DNA of 44,364 bases from an uncultured Rhodospirillales bacterium (GTDB lineage Bacteria > Pseudomonadota > Alphaproteobacteria > Kiloniellales > Kiloniellaceae). A model generated the notes under the pieces. It worked only from the letters and a program-made list of their open reading frames with translations. It made no database searches and was not told the origin of the DNA. This document shows positions 34,783 to 43,123 of the stretch, in pieces. Positions within the stretch are counted from its first letter, which is position 1; each line of letters begins with the position of its first letter. The DNA lies in assembly GCA_913060675.1 (NCBI GenBank), contig CAJXUS010000036.1, positions 1 through 44,364 of the forward strand. The letters run 5' to 3'. A program made the position numbers and the translations under genes.

Positions 34783-36126
34783 TTATCCAAATGCGAGATC
34801 ACGCAACAACAAGGCAATGTCAGGAACGAAAATCAACAAGGCCGACATAAAGAGCAGGATCAAAATAAAGGGTAGGGTGCCCCTGATCACTTCCATGTAA
34901 GGTTTGTTGAAGATCGCAATTGCAGTGAAAATATCACAGCCAAAAGGAGGTGTTGCCGAACCAATTGCCATCTGCAAGGTAATCATCACCCCAACAAGTA
35001 CAGGATCTAGGCCAACCGCAGCCACGATTGGCACAAAAATAGGTGTCAGAATAACCAAGACGACCAATGAGTCCACGAACATACAGCCGACAAAGAAACT
35101 CAAAGCAATGACAAACAGGACGTATTCTTTTGAAGCATTCTCTAAACTTAAAGGCGCGAGAAGTTCCTGGGGGATCTGTTCAAAGGAAACATACCATGAG
35201 AATGCCTGCCCCACGCCAACAAGGATGAACACCACTGCCGTAATCAGGCCAGTGCTTAAAGCGGCATCGACGATGTCTTTGTAGTTTAGCTCTCGGTAAA
35301 TGAAACACTCAACGATGATGGCATAAAGAACTGAAAAGGACGCAGCTTCGGTGGGGGTGACTGCACCTGAATAGATACCACCAACAATCAAGGCCGGGAA
35401 CCCGAGAGGGATCAGTGCTTTTTTAATCGCCTGAAGCTTTGCTTTGGTGGTTGTCTGTTCAACGAGGGCAATGCTGTCGCCCTGATAAACACTATAAAAA
35501 TAGCAATAAACCGAGAACAGAAAAGCCAACACAATTCCCGGGCCAATACCGGCGATGAACAATTCACCGACACTGGTGTTTGCCAGAGTGCCGTAGAGGA
35601 TCAATCCGATACTTGGGGGGATCAAAAATGCGATGTCACTGGCATTGATGATCAATGCCATCACGAAGCTATCCTTGTAGCCTGCTTGTAATAACTTGGG
35701 CCGCATTATTTGCCCGACAGAAACGACGGTGGCCTGGGTGGAACCCGAAACCGAACCAAACAGTGTGCAACTGATACAAGCCGTGATGGGGAGGCCGCCG
35801 CGTAGATGGCCAACAAAAGCTTCGATCAGACCCAATAGATTATGCGCCGTGTGTCCCCTTGTCATAATATCCGCTGCCAGAATGAACATGGGCACAGCGA
35901 TCAGGGCATTTGGCGAAATTCCGGTGACCATTTGTTGGATGATCACACCTGTGTCTATTCCAGAGAAATGGACCAACCCGATCAGGGTGCCCACGACTAA
36001 AGGCACGACCATCGGAAAGCTTAAGAACAAAAGGATGACCATCGATACGACGATGGTAAAAGTGATAACGTAGATATCCAGCTCGCCAGCTACGATGTCT
36101 GAAAAAAACTCAATAAACGTACTCAT
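34783..36126 (-). CDS. dctM: TRAP transporter large permease (DctM)
   Basis: The 447-residue protein has about twelve membrane segments. It shows DctM signs: PMFILAADIMTRG (about residues 79-91), FGSVSGSTQATVVSVGQIMRPKLLQAGYKDSF, NASDIAFLIPPSIGLILYG, and GAVTPTEAASFSVLYA. It is the Na+-coupled transport subunit of a tripartite system for organic acids or similar solutes. It is last in dctPQM, 36 bases after dctQ, and starts behind GGTGGATC. No regulator of the usual DctBD type is nearby. Confidence 0.94.
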   Translation of the reverse strand: MSTFIEFFSDIVAGELDIYVITFTIVVSMVILLFLSFPMVVPLVVGTLIGLVHFSGIDTGVIIQQMVTGISPNALIAVPMFILAADIMTRGHTAHNLLGLIEAFVGHLRGGLPITACISCTLFGSVSGSTQATVVSVGQIMRPKLLQAGYKDSFVMALIINASDIAFLIPPSIGLILYGTLANTSVGELFIAGIGPGIVLAFLFSVYCYFYSVYQGDSIALVEQTTTKAKLQAIKKALIPLGFPALIVGGIYSGAVTPTEAASFSVLYAIIVECFIYRELNYKDIVDAALSTGLITAVVFILVGVGQAFSWYVSFEQIPQELLAPLSLENASKEYVLFVIALSFFVGCMFVDSLVVLVILTPIFVPIVAAVGLDPVLVGVMITLQMAIGSATPPFGCDIFTAIAIFNKPYMEVIRGTLPFILILLFMSALLIFVPDIALLLRDLAFG

Positions 36127-36162
36127 AAGGATCCACCGTTTAAAAATATCATTCGTTTTCGG

Positions 36163-36678
36163 TTAGGCATCTGTCACATCGTGGGACAAATAGATCTCTT
36201 TATGGGTCACGTTCATAAAGAAGGCGGTTAAATATTGCAGCCCGGCGACAGCTAATCCCACTGGGATAATGGAGTAGATGATATAGACGGGGAACTGCAG
36301 CGCGGGGCTTAAGCGATTGATGTTTTTCAATTCTATGACGTAGAAAATGGCTTTGTAAGCCAAGTAGAACATCAAGAGCCCGGTGGTAATGGTAATGATC
36401 GTCATGAGTATTTTCTTAGGGCCATACCCCAAGGCATCATACATCGCCGTCATGCGAATATTACGACCTTTGCGGACCGCATAAGCAAAACCGATGAAGG
36501 TAATGGCAACGATCAGAAACTGATTGAGTTCTTCGGAAAAGAACAAGCTCTTATCAAAAACATATCGCCCTATGGCATTCGCGGTGGAATTGGCCATCAT
36601 CAGCAAAATAGAAAGGAACACGACAAATTTCTCTATCGTTTCCGTTATTCCATTTATGTATTGAAGTATATTTTTCAT
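36163..36678 (-). CDS. dctQ: TRAP transporter small permease (DctQ)
   Basis: The 171-residue protein has four membrane segments (about residues 17-37, 48-68, 88-110, 130-152) and the DctQ pattern ANAIGRYVFDKSLFFSEELNQFLIVAITFIGFAYAVRKGRNIRM, in which the SEEL...FIG..YAVRKG..I stretch is typical. It pairs with DctM in the inner membrane. It is the middle gene of dctPQM. The gap before it (127 bases from dctP) holds a 13-bp perfect hairpin that should lower its expression relative to dctP. Confidence 0.92.
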   Translation of the reverse strand: MKNILQYINGITETIEKFVVFLSILLMMANSTANAIGRYVFDKSLFFSEELNQFLIVAITFIGFAYAVRKGRNIRMTAMYDALGYGPKKILMTIITITTGLLMFYLAYKAIFYVIELKNINRLSPALQFPVYIIYSIIPVGLAVAGLQYLTAFFMNVTHKEIYLSHDVTDA

Positions 36679-36750
36679 AAAAACATGCCTTCGTAACCCA
36701 GTTGTTTAGTACGGCCTTAAGCCACGTGAAAGATCCAGAAAACCCCAGAA

Positions 36751-36785
36751 AGCGTGCAGTTGATTCGTTTACTCAACTGCACGCT
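36751..36785 (-). terminator. Intra-operon hairpin between dctP and dctQ
   Basis: AGCGTGCAGTTGA (36751-36763) and TCAACTGCACGCT (36773-36785) form a perfect 13-bp stem with a nine-base loop, 20 bases after the dctP stop. On the minus strand it is followed by TTCTGGGGTTTTC, a poor T-tract. It probably acts as a partial terminator or protects the 3' end of dctP mRNA, giving more binding protein than permease. Confidence 0.75.
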
Positions 36786-36805
36786 TGTCCGAGGCAAAAT
36801 AAAAA

Positions 36806-37840
36806 TTAAGAGGCGTCTTCAACTTCCTGGATCAAGTTTTCCAAGAGTTCTTGAGCACTTTTACGAGCTGCAGCTTTTTCTGCGTCATCGTAGGCATTTT
36901 CAACAACATCGTAGTATGTTTCATGCAACGTGCTGCTTAGTTTCTTAAAGCGTGCACGTTCTTTTTCATTCAGGATAACCACCTGCATGTTTGGACGTTC
37001 GGCAATAATTTTGTCCATATTTTCTTTATTGATACGTAGCTGGTAATCATGGGCGGCTTGTTCAGCGGCGGTAATCGCCTTGTGTACCATTGCCTGTTTT
37101 TCTTCTGACAGGTCGTTAAACCATTTGCTGTTGGTTGAAACGGTGCCAACGTAAGGCTGTTGACCCGGGAACATCAGAAAGTCTTGAACTTCATGCCATT
37201 TGGCGTTGTAGATGAAGTAAATTGGGTTAACCATGCCATCAACAGCTTTGAGTTGGAGTGCGCCGTATACTTCACCCCAGGACAGCGGCGTAGGTGTCGC
37301 GCCAAAAGCTTTGTAGGTTTTTACCGGGATTGTTGAGGTAAAGGTACGGATTTTTTGACCCGCAAAATCTTCTGGACTGCGAATTGCTTTATTAGCACCC
37401 CATACCATTTCACCTTCAGATATCATCGTTAACAGTTTGAGATTTTTGTTTTCGAAACGATCCGCTAAATCTTCATAGATGGTCTTGCTGCTGGTCAGAA
37501 CTTTACGGACGACGTCGGTATCTGTTCCCAGCACATAAGGCACGCTAAGTGCTTGAACTTCAGGAACATAAGATCCCAAGTGACCCGTGCCAACCGAAAC
37601 GAACTGTATCGTTCCATTGGCGGCGAGCTCGACAATATCGTTTTCGGTGCCAAGTTGACCATAATAATAGACTTTTACTCGGATATCGCCGTTTGATTCT
37701 TTCTTGATTGTATCGGTAAAGGTTTGTGCGAAGATGTCTTGTACGTCGTTTTTATCTTCTTCAGAAGCGAACTTCCACGTCTCAGCATTAGCGCTAAAAC
37801 TCATACCCAGCGTGAGTAACCCTGCTAGTAGTATTTTCAT
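36806..37840 (-). CDS. dctP: TRAP transporter substrate-binding protein (DctP)
   Basis: The 344-residue periplasmic protein has a signal peptide cut after ANA (residue 19). The DctP fold is clear: WKFASEEDKNDVQDIFAQTFTDTIKKESNGDIRVKVYYYGQLGTENDIVELAANGTIQF at the start, then the block IRSPEDFAGQKIRTFTSTIPVKTYKAFGATPTPLSWGEVYGALQLKAVDGMVNPIYF (about 152-208), which holds the substrate-carboxylate Arg (IRTF). The substrate is probably a carboxylate, but the exact one cannot be told. It is first in dctPQM and starts behind GAGGATT. Confidence 0.94.
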   Translation of the reverse strand: MKILLAGLLTLGMSFSANAETWKFASEEDKNDVQDIFAQTFTDTIKKESNGDIRVKVYYYGQLGTENDIVELAANGTIQFVSVGTGHLGSYVPEVQALSVPYVLGTDTDVVRKVLTSSKTIYEDLADRFENKNLKLLTMISEGEMVWGANKAIRSPEDFAGQKIRTFTSTIPVKTYKAFGATPTPLSWGEVYGALQLKAVDGMVNPIYFIYNAKWHEVQDFLMFPGQQPYVGTVSTNSKWFNDLSEEKQAMVHKAITAAEQAAHDYQLRINKENMDKIIAERPNMQVVILNEKERARFKKLSSTLHETYYDVVENAYDDAEKAAARKSAQELLENLIQEVEDAS

Positions 37841-38489
37841 TATTAATCCTCAAGTTTAGTGTTTGGTTTGATTTCAACTGATTCCATACAAAACGCCCGC
37901 AGGAATTTTTTTCCCGTTCTTAAAGTTGTGGGGCCTCAAAAAATGATATCGTAAAAGTGAGCGTTGAGGTCCTATTTGGGTTGCGCATGGCATACCCATT
38001 AACGGATACCAATCCGTTATCCAAAAGTGCTTAGCAACCGGGCTTTACACTTTATGTCCTTTAAAAAATTCTTAAATTGCGAGGGGTAATCAACCAACCT
38101 CGACATTATTTTACTCTTTTGAATGCCCATATGTTTGGGATAATTCAAAGAGAGCTGATGCTAAAAAATCGTAAGGCTTATCATCATGTGCTCCTGGTAC
38201 AATTACTGGGTTCAATAACATGGCCCAATAGTAGGTCTGTATTGTTTTTATTGTTCAGACCGGTGATCATTTGTTGATTAAAACAATACAGCTTTGAGGC
38301 GCGGAAAATAATCCAATTCACTATTTAGGGTGATGAATTTCCGCAATAATGAATAAATTTGGGTTGAAAAGGATCAGTCCTAAAAATGACGCTGATTTAT
38401 TTCTGAGAATATTTTCTGTGAATTCTTATGTAATGAATTTAATAGGACATATTATTTGAGGAAATTCATGATGATAATGAAGAGCCTGT
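37841..38489. other. Gap upstream of the TRAP operon
   Basis: This 650-base gap has no convincing gene; a 66-codon plus-strand frame at 38077 has no family likeness or ribosome site. It holds a perfect 8-bp hairpin TAACGGAT-ACCA-ATCCGTTA at 38000-38019, 160 bases before dctP, which may be an operator. The stretch 38280-38480 is AT-rich with nothing visible. Confidence 0.5.
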
Positions 38490-39236
38490 TCAGCTATCGC
38501 CTGGCGAGTTTCTATAAGGCTCAAATATACTGAAATTCCAATCACGCATAGCCACAACTAATGTCGTTCCATTTTTCTTTTCCAAAGGTAAATCAGCGGC
38601 ATCTAGGCAAAGTTCTCGGAACTGCGATGCGAGGCGCTTCCTACCTTGCTCCATTGCTTCCATTCCTGCCGCTGTCATCATGCCGTTTAAGCATACAAGA
38701 GCATTACGCTTGTCATCAAATTTTGTGGACAGCAATTCAACAGCAATATTTTTGAGAAAGAAATTCTGGATCGGCCCACCGACCCGCCATGTAAAATCAA
38801 TTGGTATCAAGAGCTTGATCTGATTATTGGTTCTTAATTCGATAAGCTTGAGCTTATCCAGGGTTATCAGGTACGAAATACAATCGCTTTTGGGCATCGA
38901 ATAGTGCGAGATAATTTCTTCTAGTGACCAATGGGACAACGCTAGAACGGTGATGAGCAGTAGTTTGGGGTCCGAAGCAATTTGGATTTCTTGCTCCAGT
39001 GTCAGTTGAGTGTCTTTGAATTGCGATTTTCGGGCGACGCCGAATAGATCCTCAAGATCCAAGTCTATGGATTTCAGAATGTTTTCAAGCCCTGACAAAG
39101 TGAAATTGTTGTCAGCAAACTTCCGTTTGATACTTGCTTCAGACAAATCCAAGGCTTTGGCAACGTCCTTGTAAGTTCTGCCGTTTTGCTTCAGCAGTTG
39201 CTTTAGAGCTGTTACGAATATTTCAGTCTGCGTCAT
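38490..39236 (-). CDS. XRE family regulator with second winged-HTH-like region
   Basis: The 248-residue product has an N-terminal XRE domain (residues 5-65, FVTALKQLLKQNGRTYKDVAKALDLSEASIKRKFADNNFTLSGLENILKSIDLDLEDLF). The middle (about 90-145, LLITVLALSHWSLEEIISHYSMPKSDCISYLITLDKLKLIELRTNNQIKLL) reads like a winged helix with a wing strand. The C-terminal part, from DFTWRVGGPIQNFF on, is shared with a group of proteobacterial regulators that lack known ligands. No obvious target gene is paired with it; the nearest same-strand gene is dctP, 650 bases downstream, and the tandem lipoproteins are divergent. Confidence 0.85.
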   Translation of the reverse strand: MTQTEIFVTALKQLLKQNGRTYKDVAKALDLSEASIKRKFADNNFTLSGLENILKSIDLDLEDLFGVARKSQFKDTQLTLEQEIQIASDPKLLLITVLALSHWSLEEIISHYSMPKSDCISYLITLDKLKLIELRTNNQIKLLIPIDFTWRVGGPIQNFFLKNIAVELLSTKFDDKRNALVCLNGMMTAAGMEAMEQGRKRLASQFRELCLDAADLPLEKKNGTTLVVAMRDWNFSIFEPYRNSPGDS

Positions 39237-39417
39237 TTTGGAAAAGTATCATATAAATATACCAAACTACCAGTTAAAAGCTACTTTCACAAAATTAGTT
39301 GCGAAAAATGATCCTTGCCTCCATTGAAGGGTTAGATAACGCATTTCGAATAAGTGACGTGAGATGCAAATGAACGTACCCGGCAAAAACTTTGACCAGT
39401 GGATGGTGGAAATAATT

Positions 39418-39753
39418 ATGAGGCAGTTCAAATTGTTAAGCTTTCGACCACTTTTCAGCCTGCTTTTAATTTTGGTTTTTACTTCTGGATGCACCCGCCG
39501 CATCAGCCATGAACTTTGGGGACTTCCCAATCGCGAATTAGGGACATCTATTGAAAAGGGACGAGTTGCAATATTTTTTACTGTTGATAATTACGTTGTG
39601 GAGGATTCAGACGTTAATCCGGATGAATTTGTCATAGAGCTTCTGGAAATTGAACTCCAGAAAAGAAATTTATGCCCAGATGGATATGTAATTGACAGAA
39701 AAACGCGTTCCAGAGCTTTAGATTATGGGTTGGTTCTCGATTGCAAGAAGTAG
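39418..39753 (+). CDS. Small lipoprotein, tandem paralogue 1
   Basis: The 111-residue product has a lipoprotein signal with lipobox FTSGC, so C25 should be lipidated. The mature part ends with the block LCPDGYVIDRKTRSRALDYGLVLDCKK, in which two Cys may pair. It is a clear paralogue of the next gene; both have lipid Cys at 25 and the same C-terminal block. ATG at 39418 is chosen over the frame start at 39364 because it gives a normal signal peptide of the same length as in the paralogue. The function is unknown. Confidence 0.8.
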   Translation: MRQFKLLSFRPLFSLLLILVFTSGCTRRISHELWGLPNRELGTSIEKGRVAIFFTVDNYVVEDSDVNPDEFVIELLEIELQKRNLCPDGYVIDRKTRSRALDYGLVLDCKK

Positions 39754-39958
39754 CGTCTAGATAGCCAAAGGATCGTTGAATTTTGTTTTCTGCTCCATTG
39801 CCTGTGGAATTACCATCATTGTGTGAAAACACATAAAATAATATGCCTTATGTTGTTGAACATTAATAGACTTTTCAAGAATGGATCTGGAAAAATAATG
39901 ATGAATTCTTTAGTTCCACACGACACTAAGGTTAGCAGTATGGAGAGGTGAGATAATT

Positions 39959-40288
39959 ATGAAACAAATTAATGCTTCGGTTTTTATGCCATTAATTCCC
40001 CTGTTATTGTTTTTAGTAATGGTTTCGGGATGCACCCGTTTTGATAATGAGTTTGGGGGAGAGCCTGACGACGTATTAGAAACAATATTCTACAACGGCG
40101 GAGTAGCGATATCATATATTGTTAAAAATAAATTGGTCGTGAGATCAGGAAGAAATGCCGATGAATTTATTTCCGAGCTTCTAGCAATTGAGCTTCGAAA
40201 TAGAAATTTATGTCCAGATGGATATGTAATTGATAGAAAATTGCGGTTCAAGAACTTGGATTATAGATGGATTTTGAATTGTAAATAA
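39959..40288 (+). CDS. Small lipoprotein, tandem paralogue 2
   Basis: The 109-residue product has lipobox MVSGC with C25 as the lipid site. It matches the preceding gene across the mature part: (G)GVAISYIV, NADEFISELLAIELRNRNLCPDGYVIDRK, and LDYRWILNCK. The start follows GAGAGGTGAGATAATT, and the last bases before ATG (ATAATT) also match the first copy, which supports tandem gene duplication including the ribosome site. The 205-base gap between the copies has no gene. The two have diverged widely, so the duplication is not recent. Confidence 0.83.
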   Translation: MKQINASVFMPLIPLLLFLVMVSGCTRFDNEFGGEPDDVLETIFYNGGVAISYIVKNKLVVRSGRNADEFISELLAIELRNRNLCPDGYVIDRKLRFKNLDYRWILNCK

Positions 40289-40471
40289 TGACTTCGAGCA
40301 GGTAAGATCCTGGTTTTTCGATAAATTAAAACTGTTTTGAAACTCAATATTTGATTTCTGCTTATGTCATTTAATTGTTGATGCTGTTAAGGCGAAGGAA
40401 TTATCTCTCTTCTTAAAATAAAATCTCCAAATAGCTCATATAAACCATGAATTTAGCGTGAAATCGTATGG

Positions 40472-40490
40472 AGTGAGAACGATTCTCATT
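40472..40490. promoter_or_regulatory. Fur box
   Basis: TGAGAAC-G-ATTCTCA at 40474-40488 is a near-perfect 7-1-7 inverted repeat like the Fur consensus, within AGTGAGAACGATTCTCATT. It lies 180 bases before the siderophore-interacting protein gene. It predicts iron repression of that gene. The rest of the gap 40289-40668 shows nothing else certain. Confidence 0.75.
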
Positions 40491-40668
40491 GTAATGTCAT
40501 AATCTTGTCTTATATTCCCGGTAGATATACCCGCGCTGGTAACGCCATCATGGGAGGCTCGCAAGCCCCTTTGGCATTTCCTTGTATATTTCTTGCAACG
40601 CATGTCGTTTGCCACGATATCGTTTGATTGTTGTTACAAATCAACCTAGCCGAATGGGGGGATTACAT

Positions 40669-41451
40669 ATGAGTAAACGCAAACCACCAAGAATTCTTTC
40701 CGTGGTCCGTACAGAATATCTGACGCCACACATGTTACGTGTGACATTGGGGGGGCTTGGCCTGCATGGTTTTCCTGAGGACCAAGAGGGAGCGCATGTC
40801 AAAGTGCTGATTCCCGAAGGTGATCTCGACCCTGCTGCCTTTGTTGCTCAAATAGAAGACGGTCATCGCCCGGTTCAACGGACCTATACGATCCGTCATC
40901 ACCGGGTTGAAACCAATGAGCTCGATATCGACTTTGCCATCCATGGTGAGGGCGGTCCTGCGAGTAATTGGGCAAAGACGGCCCTTCTAGGTGATTACAT
41001 TGGGCTTTTTGGCCCCGGTCCTAAAAAAATGACTTATCTCGATGCTGACTGGTTCCTACTTGCGGCTGATATGACGGCGATACCCGCTGCTGCCGCTGCG
41101 CTTGAAGAGCTGCCAAAAGACGCGGTTGGTACAGCCGTGTTTGAGGTGACCTCGGAGGACGATCGTCAACCAATCGAAGCCCCATCCGGGATTGATATTC
41201 ACTGGTTGGTGCATGAAAACCCGGAAGAACCAAGTACTCAGCAAAGTGATTTTATTCGCGGTATGCGCTGGCGCCCGGGACATCCAAGTGTTTTTGTCGC
41301 CGGGGAGGCTGGTGTTGTGAAGGAGTTACGTAACCATCTTCACAAAGAACGCGGCATTCCAAAGGAAGACACTTATGTATCTGCCTATTGGAAAATCGGC
41401 CTAGAAGAAGACGCGCATCAAATCCAAAAGCGGATGGCTGCTGCGGCCTAG
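40669..41451 (+). CDS. Siderophore-interacting protein (FAD/NAD(P)H ferric reductase)
   Basis: The 260-residue cytoplasmic flavoprotein belongs to the ViuB/YqjH/SIP family, which reduces Fe3+-siderophores to release iron. The FAD-binding motif RTYT is at residues 71-74. GPASNWA (about 97) and FGPGPKK follow, then LLAADMTAIPAAAAALEELP starts the NAD(P)H domain. FVAGEAGVVKELRNHL and YVSAYWKIGLEED end it. ATG at 40669 follows GGGGGGATTACAT and is preferred over the frame start at 40582. A Fur box upstream supports the role. No siderophore receptor or synthesis gene is nearby. Confidence 0.92.
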   Translation: MSKRKPPRILSVVRTEYLTPHMLRVTLGGLGLHGFPEDQEGAHVKVLIPEGDLDPAAFVAQIEDGHRPVQRTYTIRHHRVETNELDIDFAIHGEGGPASNWAKTALLGDYIGLFGPGPKKMTYLDADWFLLAADMTAIPAAAAALEELPKDAVGTAVFEVTSEDDRQPIEAPSGIDIHWLVHENPEEPSTQQSDFIRGMRWRPGHPSVFVAGEAGVVKELRNHLHKERGIPKEDTYVSAYWKIGLEEDAHQIQKRMAAAA

Positions 41452-41476
41452 GTAAAGCTTGCCTTTAACAAAAATA

Positions 41477-41524
41477 GGTTTGAAAGGCGTGGGCTAGTGA
41501 TCACACCTTCAAACCTTTTTTTCT
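41477..41524 (+). terminator. Rho-independent terminator of the SIP gene
   Basis: GGTTTGAAAGGCGTG pairs with CACACCTTCAAACC with one bulged A and a G-T pair, followed by TTTTTTTCTTT. It lies 25 bases after the siderophore-interacting protein stop. Confidence 0.85.
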
Positions 41525-41542
41525 TTCAACTCACAGGCAAAA

Positions 41543-41589
41543 AAAAGGTACTTAGAGGACATTTTATATGGTGTCATCCAGGTACCTTA
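41543..41589 (-). terminator. Rho-independent terminator of the subtilase gene
   Basis: On the minus strand AAGGTAC (41588-41582) pairs with GTACCTT (41551-41545), with an inner GACA/TGTC pair, and is followed by a run of eight T. It lies about 47 bases after the subtilase stop, back to back with the SIP terminator. Confidence 0.75.
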
Positions 41590-41635
41590 AGTGAGCAGGC
41601 TACAGGGTGTGGCCGGCTAGGGAGTAAACTCGTCG

Positions 41636-43123
41636 TTAATGAGGTGCTTGAACCAATCCAACGCCATATCGTAATGAGGCAGGGGCAAGAGCATCGGCAG
41701 TCTGAGCCTTTAGGTTATCAATAAAGAATTGATGGGTGGCGCTGGATGCGATTTTGTCTTTTACAGCTTCACATAGCAGGCCCGGTCGTAAACCCATTTT
41801 AGAGACTTCTTCCCAATAGAGTGCCGCAACGCCTGCCACATGTGGGCTGGCCATACTGGTGCCGCTCATCTTGGTTAAACCGCCTCCGAGTTTGGCCGAC
41901 TTGATAGATGTTCCTGGTGCAACGATATCAGGAAGACTGGTTGAAAAGCTTGCAAGGCTTAAGTTTTTTGAAGTGTTTGGAGTTGTTGAAAGCTGGATGG
42001 CGCCTACAGAAATAACATCTTTGGCAACACCGGGGAGGGCGGGCGCAATATAGGGGCTTGGCAAATTTTCGTTACCCAAAAGGAACTGGCTTTCGGATAG
42101 GTCTTCGTTACCTGCCGCAGCGATTATGATGGCGCCACCGTTGTCTTCTTTATGAACGGCAATGAGATCCATCAAAGTGTCAAACAGGTTCAGGTTTTGT
42201 CGATAGGCATCCAGGGCAATGGCTGTTGCGGCAGTTTCCTGATAGCCTTGTTTTATTAGACTTGAGACAAAACCTTGAAAATCGAAGTCTAGGGAAAGCG
42301 CAATTATCTTGGCTCCGGTATTTAAGGCCCACTCCATCCCCTGGTAGAGCATATGGCTATCTCCGCCCTTGGGGCCAATAACCTTAGCGATGTAGGCACG
42401 GTCTATGCCTGGGGCAATTCCAATCCGGTTGCCATCGACATCCTTGCCGAAGAATGTTCCGGCACAGTGAGTACCGTGGCCGTTGTCATCGCCATTGCCC
42501 GTACCGGTGAAATCTATTTCTTCGAGATCAATGTCTTTAAAGGCTTCGTGAGTATTGTCTATCCCGGTATCAAGCATGGCAACGCTCACACCCTCACCAG
42601 TATAGCGGGATTTTTCGGCTTTAACTGTTGTTACGCCCCAGGTTGCAGATCCCTGGTTGTAAAGGGCGTTATAAAAGCCATTGATCCCAGATCTGTTGAT
42701 CCCCGAGCGGCCAGACGTGCCTGTGAAACCAAAAGAGTTAGCAGCCTTTGGTAAGTTATTTTTTTCCAGAAGAAGGCTAGCCTCATCGGTTTTAGTCTTG
42801 GTTGATCTCTCTTGCTTTGGTGTAGAAATTTTTTGTAACGCTGGACCATTTACTTTGGTTGGCATAACAGGGGCGATGGCAATAATTTCGGGGTCTTGTA
42901 AGGCGCTTGCGATATCCCTTATTTCAAGACTTTCAAACGATATATCGTAACCTGCTGCTGTGGGGCTAGATTCTGTAACCTTGGTCCCAGATACGGTTTG
43001 GAGCTGTTCGTTATGGCGTTTAAGTATGTGGGCAGCATTACCTCCAAAGGTGGAAGGTACAGAGATTCTGTGGCTGCCTTTGGAACGCAGGGCGGTATAT
43101 CTTATTGGCGAGGCGTTTTTCAT
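41636..43123 (-). CDS. S8 family serine peptidase (subtilase) without signal peptide
   Basis: The 495-residue product has a complete subtilisin site: Asp D185 (VAMLDTGID), His H216 (GHGTHCAGT), oxyanion Asn N339 (AAAGNED) and Ser S423 (SGTSMASPHVAG). Residues 20-92 look like an I9-type pro-domain, followed by a Lys/Ser-rich linker (95-160). No signal peptide is visible, since residues 1-30 are polar. It could act inside the cell or leave by a non-Sec route. The ribosome site is weak (AAGATC). It stands alone between a terminator and a 1-kb gene-poor stretch, with no immunity or secretion gene beside it. The target is unknown. Confidence 0.9.
   Translation of the reverse strand: MKNASPIRYTALRSKGSHRISVPSTFGGNAAHILKRHNEQLQTVSGTKVTESSPTAAGYDISFESLEIRDIASALQDPEIIAIAPVMPTKVNGPALQKISTPKQERSTKTKTDEASLLLEKNNLPKAANSFGFTGTSGRSGINRSGINGFYNALYNQGSATWGVTTVKAEKSRYTGEGVSVAMLDTGIDNTHEAFKDIDLEEIDFTGTGNGDDNGHGTHCAGTFFGKDVDGNRIGIAPGIDRAYIAKVIGPKGGDSHMLYQGMEWALNTGAKIIALSLDFDFQGFVSSLIKQGYQETAATAIALDAYRQNLNLFDTLMDLIAVHKEDNGGAIIIAAAGNEDLSESQFLLGNENLPSPYIAPALPGVAKDVISVGAIQLSTTPNTSKNLSLASFSTSLPDIVAPGTSIKSAKLGGGLTKMSGTSMASPHVAGVAALYWEEVSKMGLRPGLLCEAVKDKIASSATHQFFIDNLKAQTADALAPASLRYGVGLVQAPH

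Noticed and set aside
38077..38277. 66-codon plus-strand frame upstream of the TRAP operon
   Set aside because: No ribosome site, no family likeness and chance-like composition.
41497..41724. 75-codon plus-strand frame after the SIP gene
   Set aside because: It covers both terminators and the end of the subtilase gene.
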